A stretch of 64,000 nucleotides of DNA from Microbacterium candidum (GTDB taxonomy: Bacteria > Actinomycetota > Actinomycetes > Actinomycetales > Microbacteriaceae): the NCBI RefSeq assembly GCF_030315975.1, contig NZ_JASXSZ010000003.1:305079-369078 (forward strand), read 5' to 3'. How positions within the stretch are numbered: position 1 is the stretch's first letter; each line of letters opens with the position of its first letter. A program made the position numbers and the translations under genes. Under the pieces are notes generated by a model that saw only the letters and a list, made by a program, of their open reading frames with translations, did no database searches and had not been told where the DNA came from. Of the stretch, positions 16,628 through 25,458 are shown piece after piece.

Positions 16628-17503
16628 GTGGATGGACTCGGCCGGCGAATCCTCGTCGCGGCCTTCGACGGCTGGAACGATGCGGGAGAGGCCGCGTCGT
16701 CGGCCGTCGAGCTGATGCGCGACGAAGGCGACTTCGAGACGGTCTTCGACATCGACCCCGAGCTGTACTTCGACTACCAGTACACGCGACCCGTGATCGC
16801 GCTCGATGCCGACGGGGGCCGGACGTTGAAGTGGCCGTCGGCCACGATCCTTCGGCCGAAGCGCTCGCGTCGCGGCACGCAGCTGTGGCTCCTGACGGGC
16901 GCTGAGCCCGCGCGGGCATGGCAGGGGTTCGCGGCGGAGATCGTCGACGTCGCGCTGCGCGAGGACATCAGCGGCTTCGTCGGTCTCGGCTCGATGATGT
17001 CCGACGTCCCGCACACCCGCCCCATCTCCGTCTTCGCCTCGAGCGACAACGAGGGCCTGCGCACGTCTCTCGACCTCGAACGCAGCACCTACGAGGGCCC
17101 GACCGGCATCCTGAGCGTCATCGCCACGGCGGCCGAGAACGCCGGCATCCCGTCCGCCATGCTGTGGGCGAGCGTGCCGCACTACGTCGCGGGACACACG
17201 CCGTCCCCCAAGGCGAGCCTCGCCCTCCTCGACCGGCTGGAAGACGTCACCGGCGCCCAGGTCCCCCGCGGGGAGCTGGCCTCGGAGGCCGCGACGTGGG
17301 AGGCGACGATCGACGCGGCCGCCGCCGACGACGAGGACATGCGGGAGTACATCCGCCAGCTCGAGGCCACGCGCGACACGTGGGACTCCCCCGATGCATC
17401 GGGCGATGCGATCGCGCGCGAGTTCGAGCGCTACCTGCGGCGATCCGATGGCCCCGGCGACCCGCCCGGCAAGCCCGGACGAGACGAGCCTCCGCGCCGC
17501 TGA
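16628..17503 (+). CDS. PAC2 family protein
   Basis: A 291-residue actinobacterial PAC2-family protein. The N-terminus RRILVAAFDGWNDAGEAASSAVELM and the middle FVGLGSMMSDVPHTRPISVFAS are typical; the C-terminus (about 235-291) is charged and ends in a Pro/Arg tail. PAC2 folds resemble proteasome assembly chaperones, but this group has no established biochemical role in bacteria. Start GTG at 16628 follows a TAAGGAG ribosome site. It is convergent with uppP, with a strong bidirectional terminator between them. Confidence 0.85.
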   Translation: MDGLGRRILVAAFDGWNDAGEAASSAVELMRDEGDFETVFDIDPELYFDYQYTRPVIALDADGGRTLKWPSATILRPKRSRRGTQLWLLTGAEPARAWQGFAAEIVDVALREDISGFVGLGSMMSDVPHTRPISVFASSDNEGLRTSLDLERSTYEGPTGILSVIATAAENAGIPSAMLWASVPHYVAGHTPSPKASLALLDRLEDVTGAQVPRGELASEAATWEATIDAAAADDEDMREYIRQLEATRDTWDSPDASGDAIAREFERYLRRSDGPGDPPGKPGRDEPPRR

Positions 17504-17519
17504 GCGCACGCGCGGAAGG

Positions 17520-17555
17520 GACGTATGCCGCGACCTGATGGTCGCGGCATACGTC
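17520..17555. terminator. Bidirectional terminator, PAC2/uppP
   Basis: A perfect 16-bp stem (17520-17535 with 17540-17555) and a TGAT loop, lying between two convergent genes. No long T-run, as is usual for high-GC actinobacteria. Confidence 0.75.
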
Positions 17556-17568
17556 ATCGCCTCAACCG

Positions 17569-18402
17569 TCAGTACGGCTTGATGACGCCCATCGACAGCA
17601 GCACGAGCAGCAGGGAGCCGACCGCCACGCGGTAGACGACGAACGGCAGGAAGCTGTGGTTCGAGATCCACTTCATGAACAGCGCGATGACCGCGTATCC
17701 GACACCGAAGGCCACGGCCGTCGCCACGGCGGTCTCGCCGAGGCTGTAGACGGCCGCTCCCGGCTCCTTGATGCTCTTGAAGAGCTCGTAGAACCCGCTG
17801 CCGAAGACGGCCGGGATGGCGAGGAGGAACGCGTACCGGGCGGCGGCTGCCCGCTCGTAGCCCATGAACAGACCCGCGGTGACGGTGCCTCCCGACCGCG
17901 ATACGCCGGGGATCAGGGCGAGGGACTGCGCCAGCCCGTAGATGATGCCGTGCGAGAAGGTCAGGTCCTCCAGCTTGCGGCGCTTCGCCCCGACCATGTC
18001 GGCGATGCCGAGCAGCACGCCGAAGAAGATCAGGGTCCCCGCGATCAGCCAGAGGGAGCGGAAGACGGTCTCGATCTGCTTCTGGAAGAGGAGTCCGAGC
18101 ACGACGATCGGGATGGTGCCCACGATGATGAGCCACCCCATCCGCGCGTCGGGGTCGTTGCGTGGGACCTTGCCGAACAGCGAGTTGAACCACCGGGAGA
18201 CGATCCGCACGATGTCGCGCCAGAAGAACAGCGCCACGGCCGCCTCCGTGCCGATCTGGGTGATCGCGGTGAACGCCGCGCCCGGGTCCTGCGCATCGGG
18301 CAGGAACGCGCCCACGATGCGCAGATGAGCGCTGGATGAGACAGGGAGGAACTCGGTGAGCCCCTGGATGAATCCGAGGAAGATCGCCTCGAGGAAGTGC
18401 AT
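17569..18402 (-). CDS. uppP: Undecaprenyl-diphosphatase UppP
   Basis: A 277-residue polytopic enzyme that converts undecaprenyl diphosphate to the monophosphate, recycling the cell-wall lipid carrier. The two signature motifs are present: [24 protein letters not shown] at the N-terminus ([13 protein letters not shown] glutamates) and PGVSRSGGT near residue 160. About eight hydrophobic segments are seen. ATG at 18400-18402 lies 9 bases after the M20 peptidase stop, with a GAAAGG ribosome site. Confidence 0.95.
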   Translation of the reverse strand: MHFLEAIFLGFIQGLTEFLPVSSSAHLRIVGAFLPDAQDPGAAFTAITQIGTEAAVALFFWRDIVRIVSRWFNSLFGKVPRNDPDARMGWLIIVGTIPIVVLGLLFQKQIETVFRSLWLIAGTLIFFGVLLGIADMVGAKRRKLEDLTFSHGIIYGLAQSLALIPGVSRSGGTVTAGLFMGYERAAAARYAFLLAIPAVFGSGFYELFKSIKEPGAAVYSLGETAVATAVAFGVGYAVIALFMKWISNHSFLPFVVYRVAVGSLLLVLLSMGVIKPY

Positions 18403-18411
18403 GGGGGCCTT

Positions 18412-19731
18412 TCAGTAGGTCCGAAGCAGGTCGGTGAGCACACGCCGGCCGAACACGAGCGCATCGAGTGGAACGCGCTCGTCGGCGCCGTGGAACATGC
18501 CGGTGAAGTCGAAGTCCGCCGGCAGACGCAGCGGCGCGAAGCCGTACCCGGTGATGCCGAGCCGGGAGAGCGCCTTGTTGTCCGTGCCGCCGGACAGGAG
18601 GTACGGCAGCACCGGGACGCCCGGATCGTGTGCGCCGAGCGCACCCACCATCGCCTCCACGAGGGGACCCCGGAACGGCGTCTCCAGCCCGACGTCGCGC
18701 ACGACCACCTCGACGGCGACGTCGGGGCCGACGATCGCCTTGATCTCTTCGAGAGCGGCGTCCTCGGTGCCCGGCAGCACGCGCACGTCGATGAGCGCCT
18801 CCGCCTCGTCGGGGATGACGTTGTGCTTGTAACCCGCGGTGAGCCCGGTGGGGTTCGTCGTCGTCCGCCACGAGGACTTCAGGAAGCCGGCCGCGGGTCC
18901 GGTGCGGTCGGCGACGGTGTCGGGGTCGCCGGCCGCGCCGTCGAGCGCCGTGATGCCGTCCAGGAGCGCGCGCGTGGTCGTCGTGAGCTCGACGGGCCAC
19001 GCGGTCGTTCCGAGGCGTGCGACAGCCTCCGCGAGGCGCGTGACGGCGTTCGCGGGGTGGAAGCGGCTGCCGTGGCCGCCACGCGCGCGAGCGCGCAGGC
19101 GGATCCAGATGAGGGCCTTCTCCCCCACCTGAAGCAGATAGGCGCGTCGGTCGCCAAGGGCGATCGAGTACCCGCCGACCTCGCTGATGGCCTCCGTGGC
19201 GCCCGCGAACCACTCCGGGTGGTTCTCGACCACGAGCGCCGACCCCTCGACGCCGCCGTTCTCCTCGTCGGCGAAGAACGTCAGGACGAGGTCGCGTTCG
19301 GGCTGATCCCCGGAGCGGAGGATGTCCGCCACCGACGTGAGGACCATGGCATCCATGTTCTTCATGTCGACGGCGCCGCGACCCCACAGCATCCCGTCAC
19401 GGATCTCCCCGGCGAACGGATCGACCGTCCAGTCCTCGGCGACCGCCGGGACCACGTCGAGGTGACCGTGGACGACGAGCGCGGGCTTGTCGGGGTTCCG
19501 GCCCGGGATGCGGGCCGTCACGTTCGTGCGGCGCTCGATCGGCTCGTAGTACTCGGGCTCGACGCCCAGTCCCTCGAGGTACGCACCGACGTATTCCGCG
19601 GCCTCACGCTCACCGCGCGAGCGCCCGCCGCCCCAGTTCGTCGTATCGAACCGGATGAGATCCCGCGCGATGCGGACGACCTCCTCCATCGGCTCTTCGT
19701 GGGCAGGCGGAGAGACCGGGGTGTCGGGCAT
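18412..19731 (-). CDS. M20/M25/M40 family metallopeptidase
   Basis: A 439-residue dinuclear zinc hydrolase, probably a cytoplasmic carboxy- or dipeptidase. Metal ligands are visible in VVHGHLDVVPA, WGRGAVDMKN, FADEENGG and the C-terminal LSGGTDNKA region with the dimerisation domain between (about 205-340, starting RARARGGHGSRFH). ATG at 19729-19731 lies 7 bases after TAGCCT. It leads uppP in a two-gene unit; the pairing occurs in other Actinobacteria. The substrate is unknown. Confidence 0.9.
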   Translation of the reverse strand: MPDTPVSPPAHEEPMEEVVRIARDLIRFDTTNWGGGRSRGEREAAEYVGAYLEGLGVEPEYYEPIERRTNVTARIPGRNPDKPALVVHGHLDVVPAVAEDWTVDPFAGEIRDGMLWGRGAVDMKNMDAMVLTSVADILRSGDQPERDLVLTFFADEENGGVEGSALVVENHPEWFAGATEAISEVGGYSIALGDRRAYLLQVGEKALIWIRLRARARGGHGSRFHPANAVTRLAEAVARLGTTAWPVELTTTTRALLDGITALDGAAGDPDTVADRTGPAAGFLKSSWRTTTNPTGLTAGYKHNVIPDEAEALIDVRVLPGTEDAALEEIKAIVGPDVAVEVVVRDVGLETPFRGPLVEAMVGALGAHDPGVPVLPYLLSGGTDNKALSRLGITGYGFAPLRLPADFDFTGMFHGADERVPLDALVFGRRVLTDLLRTY

Positions 19732-19738
19732 GGTGACC

Positions 19739-19744
19739 AGGCTA
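19739..19744 (-). promoter_or_regulatory. -10 element of M20-uppP (leaderless)
   Basis: TAGCCT on the minus strand, 7 bases before the ATG of the M20 gene. Confidence 0.45.
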
Positions 19745-19835
19745 CCGGCGGCGCGCCCGGGCTCCCGTCGATTCCGTGTGCGGCGCTGGACGTGATAGTG
19801 TCATTTCTCGGCCGCGAAAGCAGCCGAAACCACCT

Positions 19836-19920
19836 GCGCGGGTGGCGGAATAGGTAGACGCGCTAGCTTGAGGTGCTAGTGCCCGTATAGGGCGTGGGGG
19901 TTCAAGTCCCCCCTCGCGCA
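19836..19920 (+). tRNA. tRNA-Leu (anticodon GAG)
   Basis: An 85-base class II tRNA. The acceptor stem GCGCGGG pairs with CTCGCGC (one G-T), and the discriminator is A. The anticodon arm CTAGC-TTGAGGT-GCTAG gives anticodon GAG, reading CTC. A long variable arm (TGCCCGTATAGGGCG) and a T arm with GGTTCAAGT follow. CCA is not encoded. A terminator lies 6 bases after the end. Confidence 0.95.
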
Positions 19921-19926
19921 CGAAAT

Positions 19927-19955
19927 GGCCCCGGGTTCAACCCCGGGGCCTTTCT
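19927..19955 (+). terminator. Terminator of tRNA-Leu
   Basis: A perfect stem of GGCCCCGGGT-like arms (19927-19936 against 19941-19950) is followed by TTTCT. The apex GGGTTCAACCC resembles a tRNA T arm. Confidence 0.75.
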
Positions 19956-19981
19956 GTTGCCGCCAGGCTGCGGGCGGGCTC

Positions 19982-21574
19982 TCAGTGTCCGGCTGCCTGC
20001 GCCGCCTTGCGCACCCGCAGGGCCGCCACGAAGCCCAGGACGAGGAACGCGGCGGCGAACAGCAGCGAGATCCGGGTGGCATCCGCGAATCCGCCCGCGA
20101 GCGCATTCACGACGGCGTCGTGGCCGCCCTGCGCCCGCAGCGCCGAGATCGCCGAGCCCGCGCTCGAGCGCACGCTGTCGGCGAGCCCCGCCGCGCCCGG
20201 CACACCGTCGAGCGCGCTCGGCAGGGTGAACGCGAGAGCGGCCGACAGCGCGGCTCCTGAGATCGCCGTCCCGAGGGCGGATCCCACCTGACGCACCGTG
20301 CTCTGCGTGGCGCTCCCCTGTCCCGAGGCCTCCGGCGGCACGTCGCGCAGCACCGTCCCGGTCAACTGTGCCGATGCGAGGCCGAGACCGAGGCCGTAGA
20401 GGACGAGCGGAGCCGCCGCGATCCAGGCGCCCGTCGACGGCCCGAGGATGAGCGCGAGGACGAGGATGCCGAGCACTTCGAGCCCGAGCCCCAGCAGGAC
20501 GACGTTCGGCGCCCCGATCCGCGCCGACAGGTGCCGTGCTGAGGCACCGGAGAGGAATGCGCCGAGCGCCATCGCAGCCAGCACCAGTCCGGACTCCATG
20601 ACGTCCAGGCCGAGGGCGTCCACGAGGTAGAGCGGCAGGACGAACACGATCGCGAACTCCCCCACGGCGATGGTGCCCGCCGCGACGTTGCCCCAGGAGA
20701 ACGTGCGGAGCCGGAACAGGCCGAGATCGAGGAGCACGGTCCGACCGAGGCGCCGGCGCCGCAGCTCCCACCAGACGAACGCCACGAGAGCGACCACCGC
20801 GACCGCGAACAGGATCGGCACGAGCGAGACGGGCGAGGTCGTCGGCCAGGCGACGCCGAAGAGGTCGAGCTCGCGCTTCGGCGCCCACCATCCGAGATCC
20901 GGCCCCTCGATGACCGCGCCGACGAGCGCTCCGAATCCGACGGCGCTGAGGACGGCGCCGAGGATGTCCGTGCGTCCGACGGCCTCCCCGCGCGACTCCC
21001 GCACCGTCAGCAGCGCCGCCACGATGACGAGGATGCCGATGGGCACGTTGACGTAGAAGATCCACGGCCACGACGCGTACTCCGTCAGCGCTCCTCCGGC
21101 GAGGGGGCCGAGTGCCGCGGCTCCGGAGATCACGGCGCCCCACACGCCGAAGGCCGCGGCGCGCTCCTTCCCCCGGAAGGTCGCGTTCACGATCGACAGC
21201 GTGGTCGGGAGGATGAGGGCCGCCCCCGCAGCCTGGATCACACGCGCGCCGATGAGGGCCGCCGCATCCCCCGACGCCCCCGCGACGATGCTGCCCGCGA
21301 TGAACACCACGACTCCGGCGAGGAACAGCCGGCGCCGACCCCACCGGTCGGCGGCCCGACCCGCGATCAGCAGGAGCGCTGCGAGCACGATGGCGTAGAG
21401 GCTCGAGACCCACTGCGCCTCGGTGATGTTCAGGTGCAGGTCCTGGATCATCGTCGGCATCGCGACGCCCACGATCGTGCCGTCCAGGACGATCATCCCG
21501 AGCCCCGTGGCGAGGGTGGCAAGACCCAGCCAGTCGCGGCGCGTCGGGGCGCTGACGGGGGCTGCGACGGTCAT
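19982..21574 (-). CDS. MFS drug exporter, DHA2 (14-TM) family
   Basis: A 530-residue major facilitator with about 14 hydrophobic segments, of the EmrB/QacA DHA2 type. Motif A-like GRAADRWGRRRLFLAG follows TM2, and motif C-like AAGAALILPTTLSIVNATF follows TM4-5. It should export hydrophobic or cationic compounds with proton antiport. The ATG overlaps the stop of the upstream DUF2871 gene (ATGA), so both are expressed together from a promoter under the palindrome at 22056-22093. The regulator is not encoded beside it. The substrate is unknown. Confidence 0.9.
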   Translation of the reverse strand: MTVAAPVSAPTRRDWLGLATLATGLGMIVLDGTIVGVAMPTMIQDLHLNITEAQWVSSLYAIVLAALLLIAGRAADRWGRRRLFLAGVVVFIAGSIVAGASGDAAALIGARVIQAAGAALILPTTLSIVNATFRGKERAAAFGVWGAVISGAAALGPLAGGALTEYASWPWIFYVNVPIGILVIVAALLTVRESRGEAVGRTDILGAVLSAVGFGALVGAVIEGPDLGWWAPKRELDLFGVAWPTTSPVSLVPILFAVAVVALVAFVWWELRRRRLGRTVLLDLGLFRLRTFSWGNVAAGTIAVGEFAIVFVLPLYLVDALGLDVMESGLVLAAMALGAFLSGASARHLSARIGAPNVVLLGLGLEVLGILVLALILGPSTGAWIAAAPLVLYGLGLGLASAQLTGTVLRDVPPEASGQGSATQSTVRQVGSALGTAISGAALSAALAFTLPSALDGVPGAAGLADSVRSSAGSAISALRAQGGHDAVVNALAGGFADATRISLLFAAAFLVLGFVAALRVRKAAQAAGH

Positions 21575-22041
21575 TCTGCGCGCTCGAGCGCGGGAGCGGC
21601 GTCCTTCGCGGGGCGGCCGGTCTTCCAGACGATGCGGATCAGCGAGACCATCAGGATCAGCAGCGCCACCGTCACGACGATGTGCCCCATACCGGCGATG
21701 CCCGAGACCGCCGCGCTGCTCTCCTTGCCGAGGACGGTGAGCGTCCCGTGCACGGCCATCGTTCCCGCGGTCAGCAGCAGGCCGGCGTTGTAGATCCAGA
21801 AGAACGGCTGGAAGAGCTTGTCGCTGCCGAGGCCGAACACGCGATCGACCACCAGCACGATGAGGAAGAACAGGAATCCGAGCGCCAGGAGATGCGTGTG
21901 CAGCACGCCCAGCTGCGAGACGCTGCTCTCCGGAAAACCGGTCGACTTCGTGAGCTCGCGGTACATCAGCCCGCCGGCGAGCCCGAGCACCAGATAGACG
22001 CTCGCGGCGATGACGCTCGCGCGCTGCGAGAACGTGGTCAT
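21571..22041 (-). CDS. DUF2871 membrane protein
   Basis: A 156-residue membrane protein of the DUF2871 family with about four or five hydrophobic helices. Conserved features include QLGVLHTHLLALGFLFF (a His-x-His in a helix) and AGTMAVHG. The histidines inside membrane helices could bind haem or metal, but no function is established. ATG at 22039-22041 has a GAGAGGA ribosome site. It is the first gene of the operon with the DHA2 exporter, just downstream of a 38-bp palindromic operator. Confidence 0.85.
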   Translation of the reverse strand: MTTFSQRASVIAASVYLVLGLAGGLMYRELTKSTGFPESSVSQLGVLHTHLLALGFLFFLIVLVVDRVFGLGSDKLFQPFFWIYNAGLLLTAGTMAVHGTLTVLGKESSAAVSGIAGMGHIVVTVALLILMVSLIRIVWKTGRPAKDAAPALERAE

Positions 22042-22055
22042 GACGATCCTCTCAC

Positions 22056-22093
22056 CTTCAGTGTTTCTGAAAGTACTTTCAGTATAACTGAAG
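22056..22093 (-). promoter_or_regulatory. 38-bp nested palindromic operator of DUF2871-DHA2 operon
   Basis: The core CTGAAAGTACTTTCAG (22067-22082) is a perfect 16-bp palindrome. It is flanked by 4-base spacers and then CTTCAGT (22056-22062) and its complement ACTGAAG (22087-22093). This gives four ACTGAA-like half-sites in perfect symmetry. A -10-like TATACT (minus, 22081-22086) lies inside it, 39 bases before the DUF2871 ATG, so a bound regulator would block the promoter. Confidence 0.75.
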
Positions 22094-22105
22094 CAAAGAA
22101 GGTCG

Positions 22106-23215
22106 TCATCCCCCGAGCGTGACGTCGAACAGCAGACCGAGCATGTAGGTGACGGCGGCCGCGCCGTAGCCGATGAGGAGCTGTCGCAGCCCGCGCTGGA
22201 GTGGTGCCGTTCCGGAGAGAAGGCCCACGCCGGCGCCCGTGAGCATCAGGGCGATGCCGACGAGCAGGAGCGCGAGGAGGACGGCGGGAAGCCCGGCGAG
22301 CCCGAAGATCCAGGGCAGCACGGGGATGATCGCTCCGGACGCGAAGAAGAGGAAGCTCGAGAGCGCCGCCCGCCACGCGTCGCCGACGATCTCGTGCGAC
22401 TCGGTCGCGTCGCTGCGGTGCCGGTACGACAGGGGGCGATCGGACGCCGGCGCCTTCGCCTGCGCGATGGTGCGCTGCGCCCGCTCCTGCGCCTCGATCT
22501 CGCTGAGCCCGCGCGAACGGTAGACGAGGGCGAGTTCGTTGGCATCGAGATCGAGGTCCGGGAGGACCTCCGCAGCATCCAGTCCCGGTTCCGTCGCGGC
22601 GAGCAGCTCGCGCTGCGAACGCACGGATACGTACTCTCCCGCGCCCATCGACAGCGCGCCCGCAAGCAGCCCCGCGATGCCGCTGAAGAGAACCAGCTGC
22701 GGCGGCGCGCCCGTCGCGCCGATGCCCATCACGAGGGCGAGGTTGGAGACGAGTCCGTCGTTCGCCCCGAACACCGCGGCACGGAACGTGCCGGACAGCT
22801 GACGGCGGCCCCGCGCCGCGAGACCCCGGACGACCTCGCGGTGCACCTTCTCGTCGGCGCGCATCGCGGGCGTCGCGTGCGGATCGTCGTCGTAAGGCGA
22901 GCGGTCCTCCGCGTTCTGCGCGAGGGCGAGGACGAAGATCGAGCCGAACCGGCTCGCCATCCAGCCGAGGGTGCGCGTGCCGATCGACGCCCGCGGGAGT
23001 GATCTGGGCTCCCCGCCGAGGAGCGTCAGCCAATGCTGCTCGTGCCGGCCCTCTGCGTCGGCCAGCGCGAGGAGGATCGCGCGCTCTTCGCCCTGGCGGC
23101 GCTGCGCCAGCTCGCGATAGACGCGGGCCTCCGCGCGCTCGTTCACGAGGTATCGCGTCCAGCGTCGTCGTTCGCGCGGGCTGGGCTGGGCGGGTGCTGG
23201 GGCGGGCACGCTCAA
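22106..23215 (-). CDS. VIT1/CCC1-type transporter with N-terminal rubrerythrin-like domain
   Basis: A 369-residue protein. Residues about 18-130 form a ferritin/rubrerythrin-like helical domain with Glu/His pairs (NERAEARVYREL, DAEGRHEQHWL, ADEKVHREVVRG). Residues about 145-369 are the VIT1/CCC1 membrane domain (GTFRAAVFGANDGLVSNLALVMGI, MGAGEYVSVRSQRE, then three C-terminal helices). The family moves Fe or Mn out of the cytoplasm. TTG at 23213-23215 lies 5 bases after AGGAGG; a GTG 6 bases further in is possible. The 219 bases upstream hold no gene that I can see. Confidence 0.87.
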   Translation of the reverse strand: MSVPAPAPAQPSPRERRRWTRYLVNERAEARVYRELAQRRQGEERAILLALADAEGRHEQHWLTLLGGEPRSLPRASIGTRTLGWMASRFGSIFVLALAQNAEDRSPYDDDPHATPAMRADEKVHREVVRGLAARGRRQLSGTFRAAVFGANDGLVSNLALVMGIGATGAPPQLVLFSGIAGLLAGALSMGAGEYVSVRSQRELLAATEPGLDAAEVLPDLDLDANELALVYRSRGLSEIEAQERAQRTIAQAKAPASDRPLSYRHRSDATESHEIVGDAWRAALSSFLFFASGAIIPVLPWIFGLAGLPAVLLALLLVGIALMLTGAGVGLLSGTAPLQRGLRQLLIGYGAAAVTYMLGLLFDVTLGG

Positions 23216-23434
23216 GAGAGCCTCCTCGGCTGCAGTGGGTGGGGGAACCGTTCGAGGCTAATCGCCGCGCGCAGCCGAAACCCGCGGAATCCCGCGATTG
23301 CCAGCATTTCGGGGCTCCGAACAGGACCGGGCGCGTCGGCTCCTCCGCCACGGATCAGGACATGTGCCCGGCCGACCGCATAGGGGCCGCCGACAGCCGT
23401 ATGTCCTGCATCGTGGCGGCGCGGGTGCGTCGGC

Positions 23435-25300
23435 TCAGGAGTGGACGCGTTTGCGCAGCACGTCGATCCGCGCCTGCAGCTGGGCGACGGTGGCGTGCGA
23501 CACGGCCGGCCCGCCGCAGATGCGCCGGAGCTCGGCGTGCACGAGTCCGTGCGCCTCGCCGCTCTGCCGGGCGTACAGCCCGACGAGGCTGTTCAGGAGC
23601 TGCCGCTGCTCCTTCAGCGTGCGGTGCAGCGCCTGGGGCAGCGCGGGCTCCTCCTCGGCGGGGGACGTCGCCTCATACGCCTCGCGGACGTGCCGATGGC
23701 GCGTCTGCCTGGCCTGGCGCTGCATGAGGAGTTCGTGCACGTGCTCGGGCTCGAGGAGACCGGGAAGGCCCAGGAACTCCTCCTCCTCGGGAGTGCCGGG
23801 CACCGCGAGCTGCCCGAACTCCTTGCCGTCGAACAGCACGCGATCGAAGTGGGCGAGCGAGCCGAGGGCCTGATACGTGAACTCCTCGGTGAGCGCGTCG
23901 GACGCCTTGTCCTCGCGCTCGGCCGCGTCCATGAGGTCTTCTTCCGCGTCCCACTCGTCGCCGTCGCTCTCGCGGTCGAGGGCGTGATCGCGCTGGCGCT
24001 CGAGTTCGTTCGCGAGTTCGAGCAGCTGCGGCACGTTCGGGAGGAAGACACTCGCGGTCTCGCCGCGGCGGCGGGCGCGCACGAAGCGCCCGATGGCCTG
24101 CGCGAAGAACAGCGGAGTGGACGCGCTCGTCGCGTAGACGCCGACGGCCAGGCGAGGCACGTCGACGCCCTCCGACACCATCCGCACCGCGACCATCCAG
24201 CGGCTCGTGTCCTTCGAGAACGCCTCGATGCGGCTCGACGCCTCGGCCTCGTCCGAAAGCACGACGGTGGGCTGCTCGCCGGAGATCTCGAACAGGAGTT
24301 GCGCGTATGCGCGCGCCGCCGTCTGGTCGGTCGCGATGATGAGGCCGCCGGCATCCGGGACCTGCTCGCGCACCTCGCTGAGCCGCCGGTCCGCCGACCG
24401 CAGCACGGCGGGGATCCAGTCGCCCTCGGGGTCGAGCGCCGTGCGCCACGCCTGGGACGTCACATCCTTCGTGTTGTCCTGGCCGAGATGCGCCTCCATC
24501 TCGTCGCCGGTCTTCGTCCGCCAGCGCATCTTGCCCGCGTAGACGAGGAAGATGACCGGGCGGACGACGCCGTCCTCCAGCGCGCGGCGGTAGCCGTAGG
24601 CGTAGTCGGTCCGCGAGATGCGGATGCCCTTGGAATCCGGGTGGTACTCGACGAACGGGATGGGGGCCGTGTCGGAGCGGAACGGCGTGCCCGACAGGAG
24701 CAGCCGACGCGTCGCGCGGTGATAGGCGTCGCGCAGGGCGTCGCCCCAGCTCAGGGCGTCGCCGCCGTGGTGCACCTCGTCGAGGATCACGAGCGTGCGG
24801 CGGTCCATGACCAGTCGCTGGTGCACCGAGGATTTCACCGCGACCTGGGCGTACGTCACGGCGACGCCGTGGTACTGGCGTGCGGGCGTCGTGTGGCGGT
24901 TACTGAACGCGGGATCGAGCCGGATGCCGACGCGGGCCGCCGCATCCGCCCACTGGGTCTTGAGGTGCTCCGTGGGGGCGACGACGACGATGCGATCGAC
25001 GACTCCGCGCCGCAGGAGCTCGCTCGCGAGCCTCAGCGCGAATGTGGTCTTGCCGGCGCCCGGGGTCGCCGCGGCGAGGAAGTCGCGCGGTCCCTTGCCC
25101 ACGCCGTCGGGCCCGTCGAGACCGAAGTAGAGGTCGAGCGCCTCCGCCTGCCATGCACGCAGACGCTGTGCGGCTCCCCACGGCGCGCGCTGCGGGAACG
25201 ACGGAGACAGGTGCTCGGCGGCGAAGCTGCCGATGCGGGCGGCATCGTCGTGCGACGCATCCGTCGCCGACTCGCCCGAGGCGGTGGCGAATTCGTCCAT
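23435..25300 (-). CDS. DEAD/DEAH-box superfamily 2 helicase
   Basis: A 621-residue SF2 helicase of the type III restriction/XPB-like group. Motifs: QAEALDLY region, Walker A ATPGAGKTTF (about residue 75), VVAPTEHLKTQW, Walker B ILDEVHH (about 165), LLLSGTPFRS, MVSEGVDVPRL, and motif VI QAIGRFVRARRRGE (about 395). The last 200 residues are acidic and helical. ATG at 25298-25300 is chosen with a weak GGGGG site; a GTG two codons upstream is an alternative. It is not linked to a nuclease or methylase gene, so a DNA-repair role is more likely than restriction, but this is inference. Confidence 0.87.
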   Translation of the reverse strand: MDEFATASGESATDASHDDAARIGSFAAEHLSPSFPQRAPWGAAQRLRAWQAEALDLYFGLDGPDGVGKGPRDFLAAATPGAGKTTFALRLASELLRRGVVDRIVVVAPTEHLKTQWADAAARVGIRLDPAFSNRHTTPARQYHGVAVTYAQVAVKSSVHQRLVMDRRTLVILDEVHHGGDALSWGDALRDAYHRATRRLLLSGTPFRSDTAPIPFVEYHPDSKGIRISRTDYAYGYRRALEDGVVRPVIFLVYAGKMRWRTKTGDEMEAHLGQDNTKDVTSQAWRTALDPEGDWIPAVLRSADRRLSEVREQVPDAGGLIIATDQTAARAYAQLLFEISGEQPTVVLSDEAEASSRIEAFSKDTSRWMVAVRMVSEGVDVPRLAVGVYATSASTPLFFAQAIGRFVRARRRGETASVFLPNVPQLLELANELERQRDHALDRESDGDEWDAEEDLMDAAEREDKASDALTEEFTYQALGSLAHFDRVLFDGKEFGQLAVPGTPEEEEFLGLPGLLEPEHVHELLMQRQARQTRHRHVREAYEATSPAEEEPALPQALHRTLKEQRQLLNSLVGLYARQSGEAHGLVHAELRRICGGPAVSHATVAQLQARIDVLRKRVHS

Positions 25301-25426
25301 GCGCACCCCCGCCGCTCGACTCGTCTCGTACCGTGACGTGCCCCTCCGCAGGACGGAGAGGCACGGATGACAACGATAGATCACGCCTCCGACAGGAACG
25401 AAAAGGCCGGCTCCCGCGGCCGGGGA

Positions 25427-25432
25427 TAGGCT
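25427..25432 (+). promoter_or_regulatory. -10 element of SGNH hydrolase gene
   Basis: TAGGCT lies 26 bases before the TTG start, and a GAGGTGG ribosome site lies between. It is part of a small GATAGG/CCTATC inverted repeat (25425-25446). Confidence 0.45.
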
Positions 25433-25458
25433 CGAAGCATCCCTATCGAGGTGGTTTC

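Noticed and set aside
16562..19387. A 941-codon open frame on the minus strand
   Set aside because: It spans PAC2 (antisense), uppP and the M20 gene in a wrong frame; its product is Arg-rich without domains.
19836..21574. Integrated island at tRNA-Leu
   Set aside because: No integrase, no repeated tRNA end at a distance and no change in base composition; the DHA2 exporter looks native.
23435..25300. Helicase as part of a restriction or defence system
   Set aside because: No methylase, nuclease or other defence gene is adjacent; the neighbours are metabolic genes.
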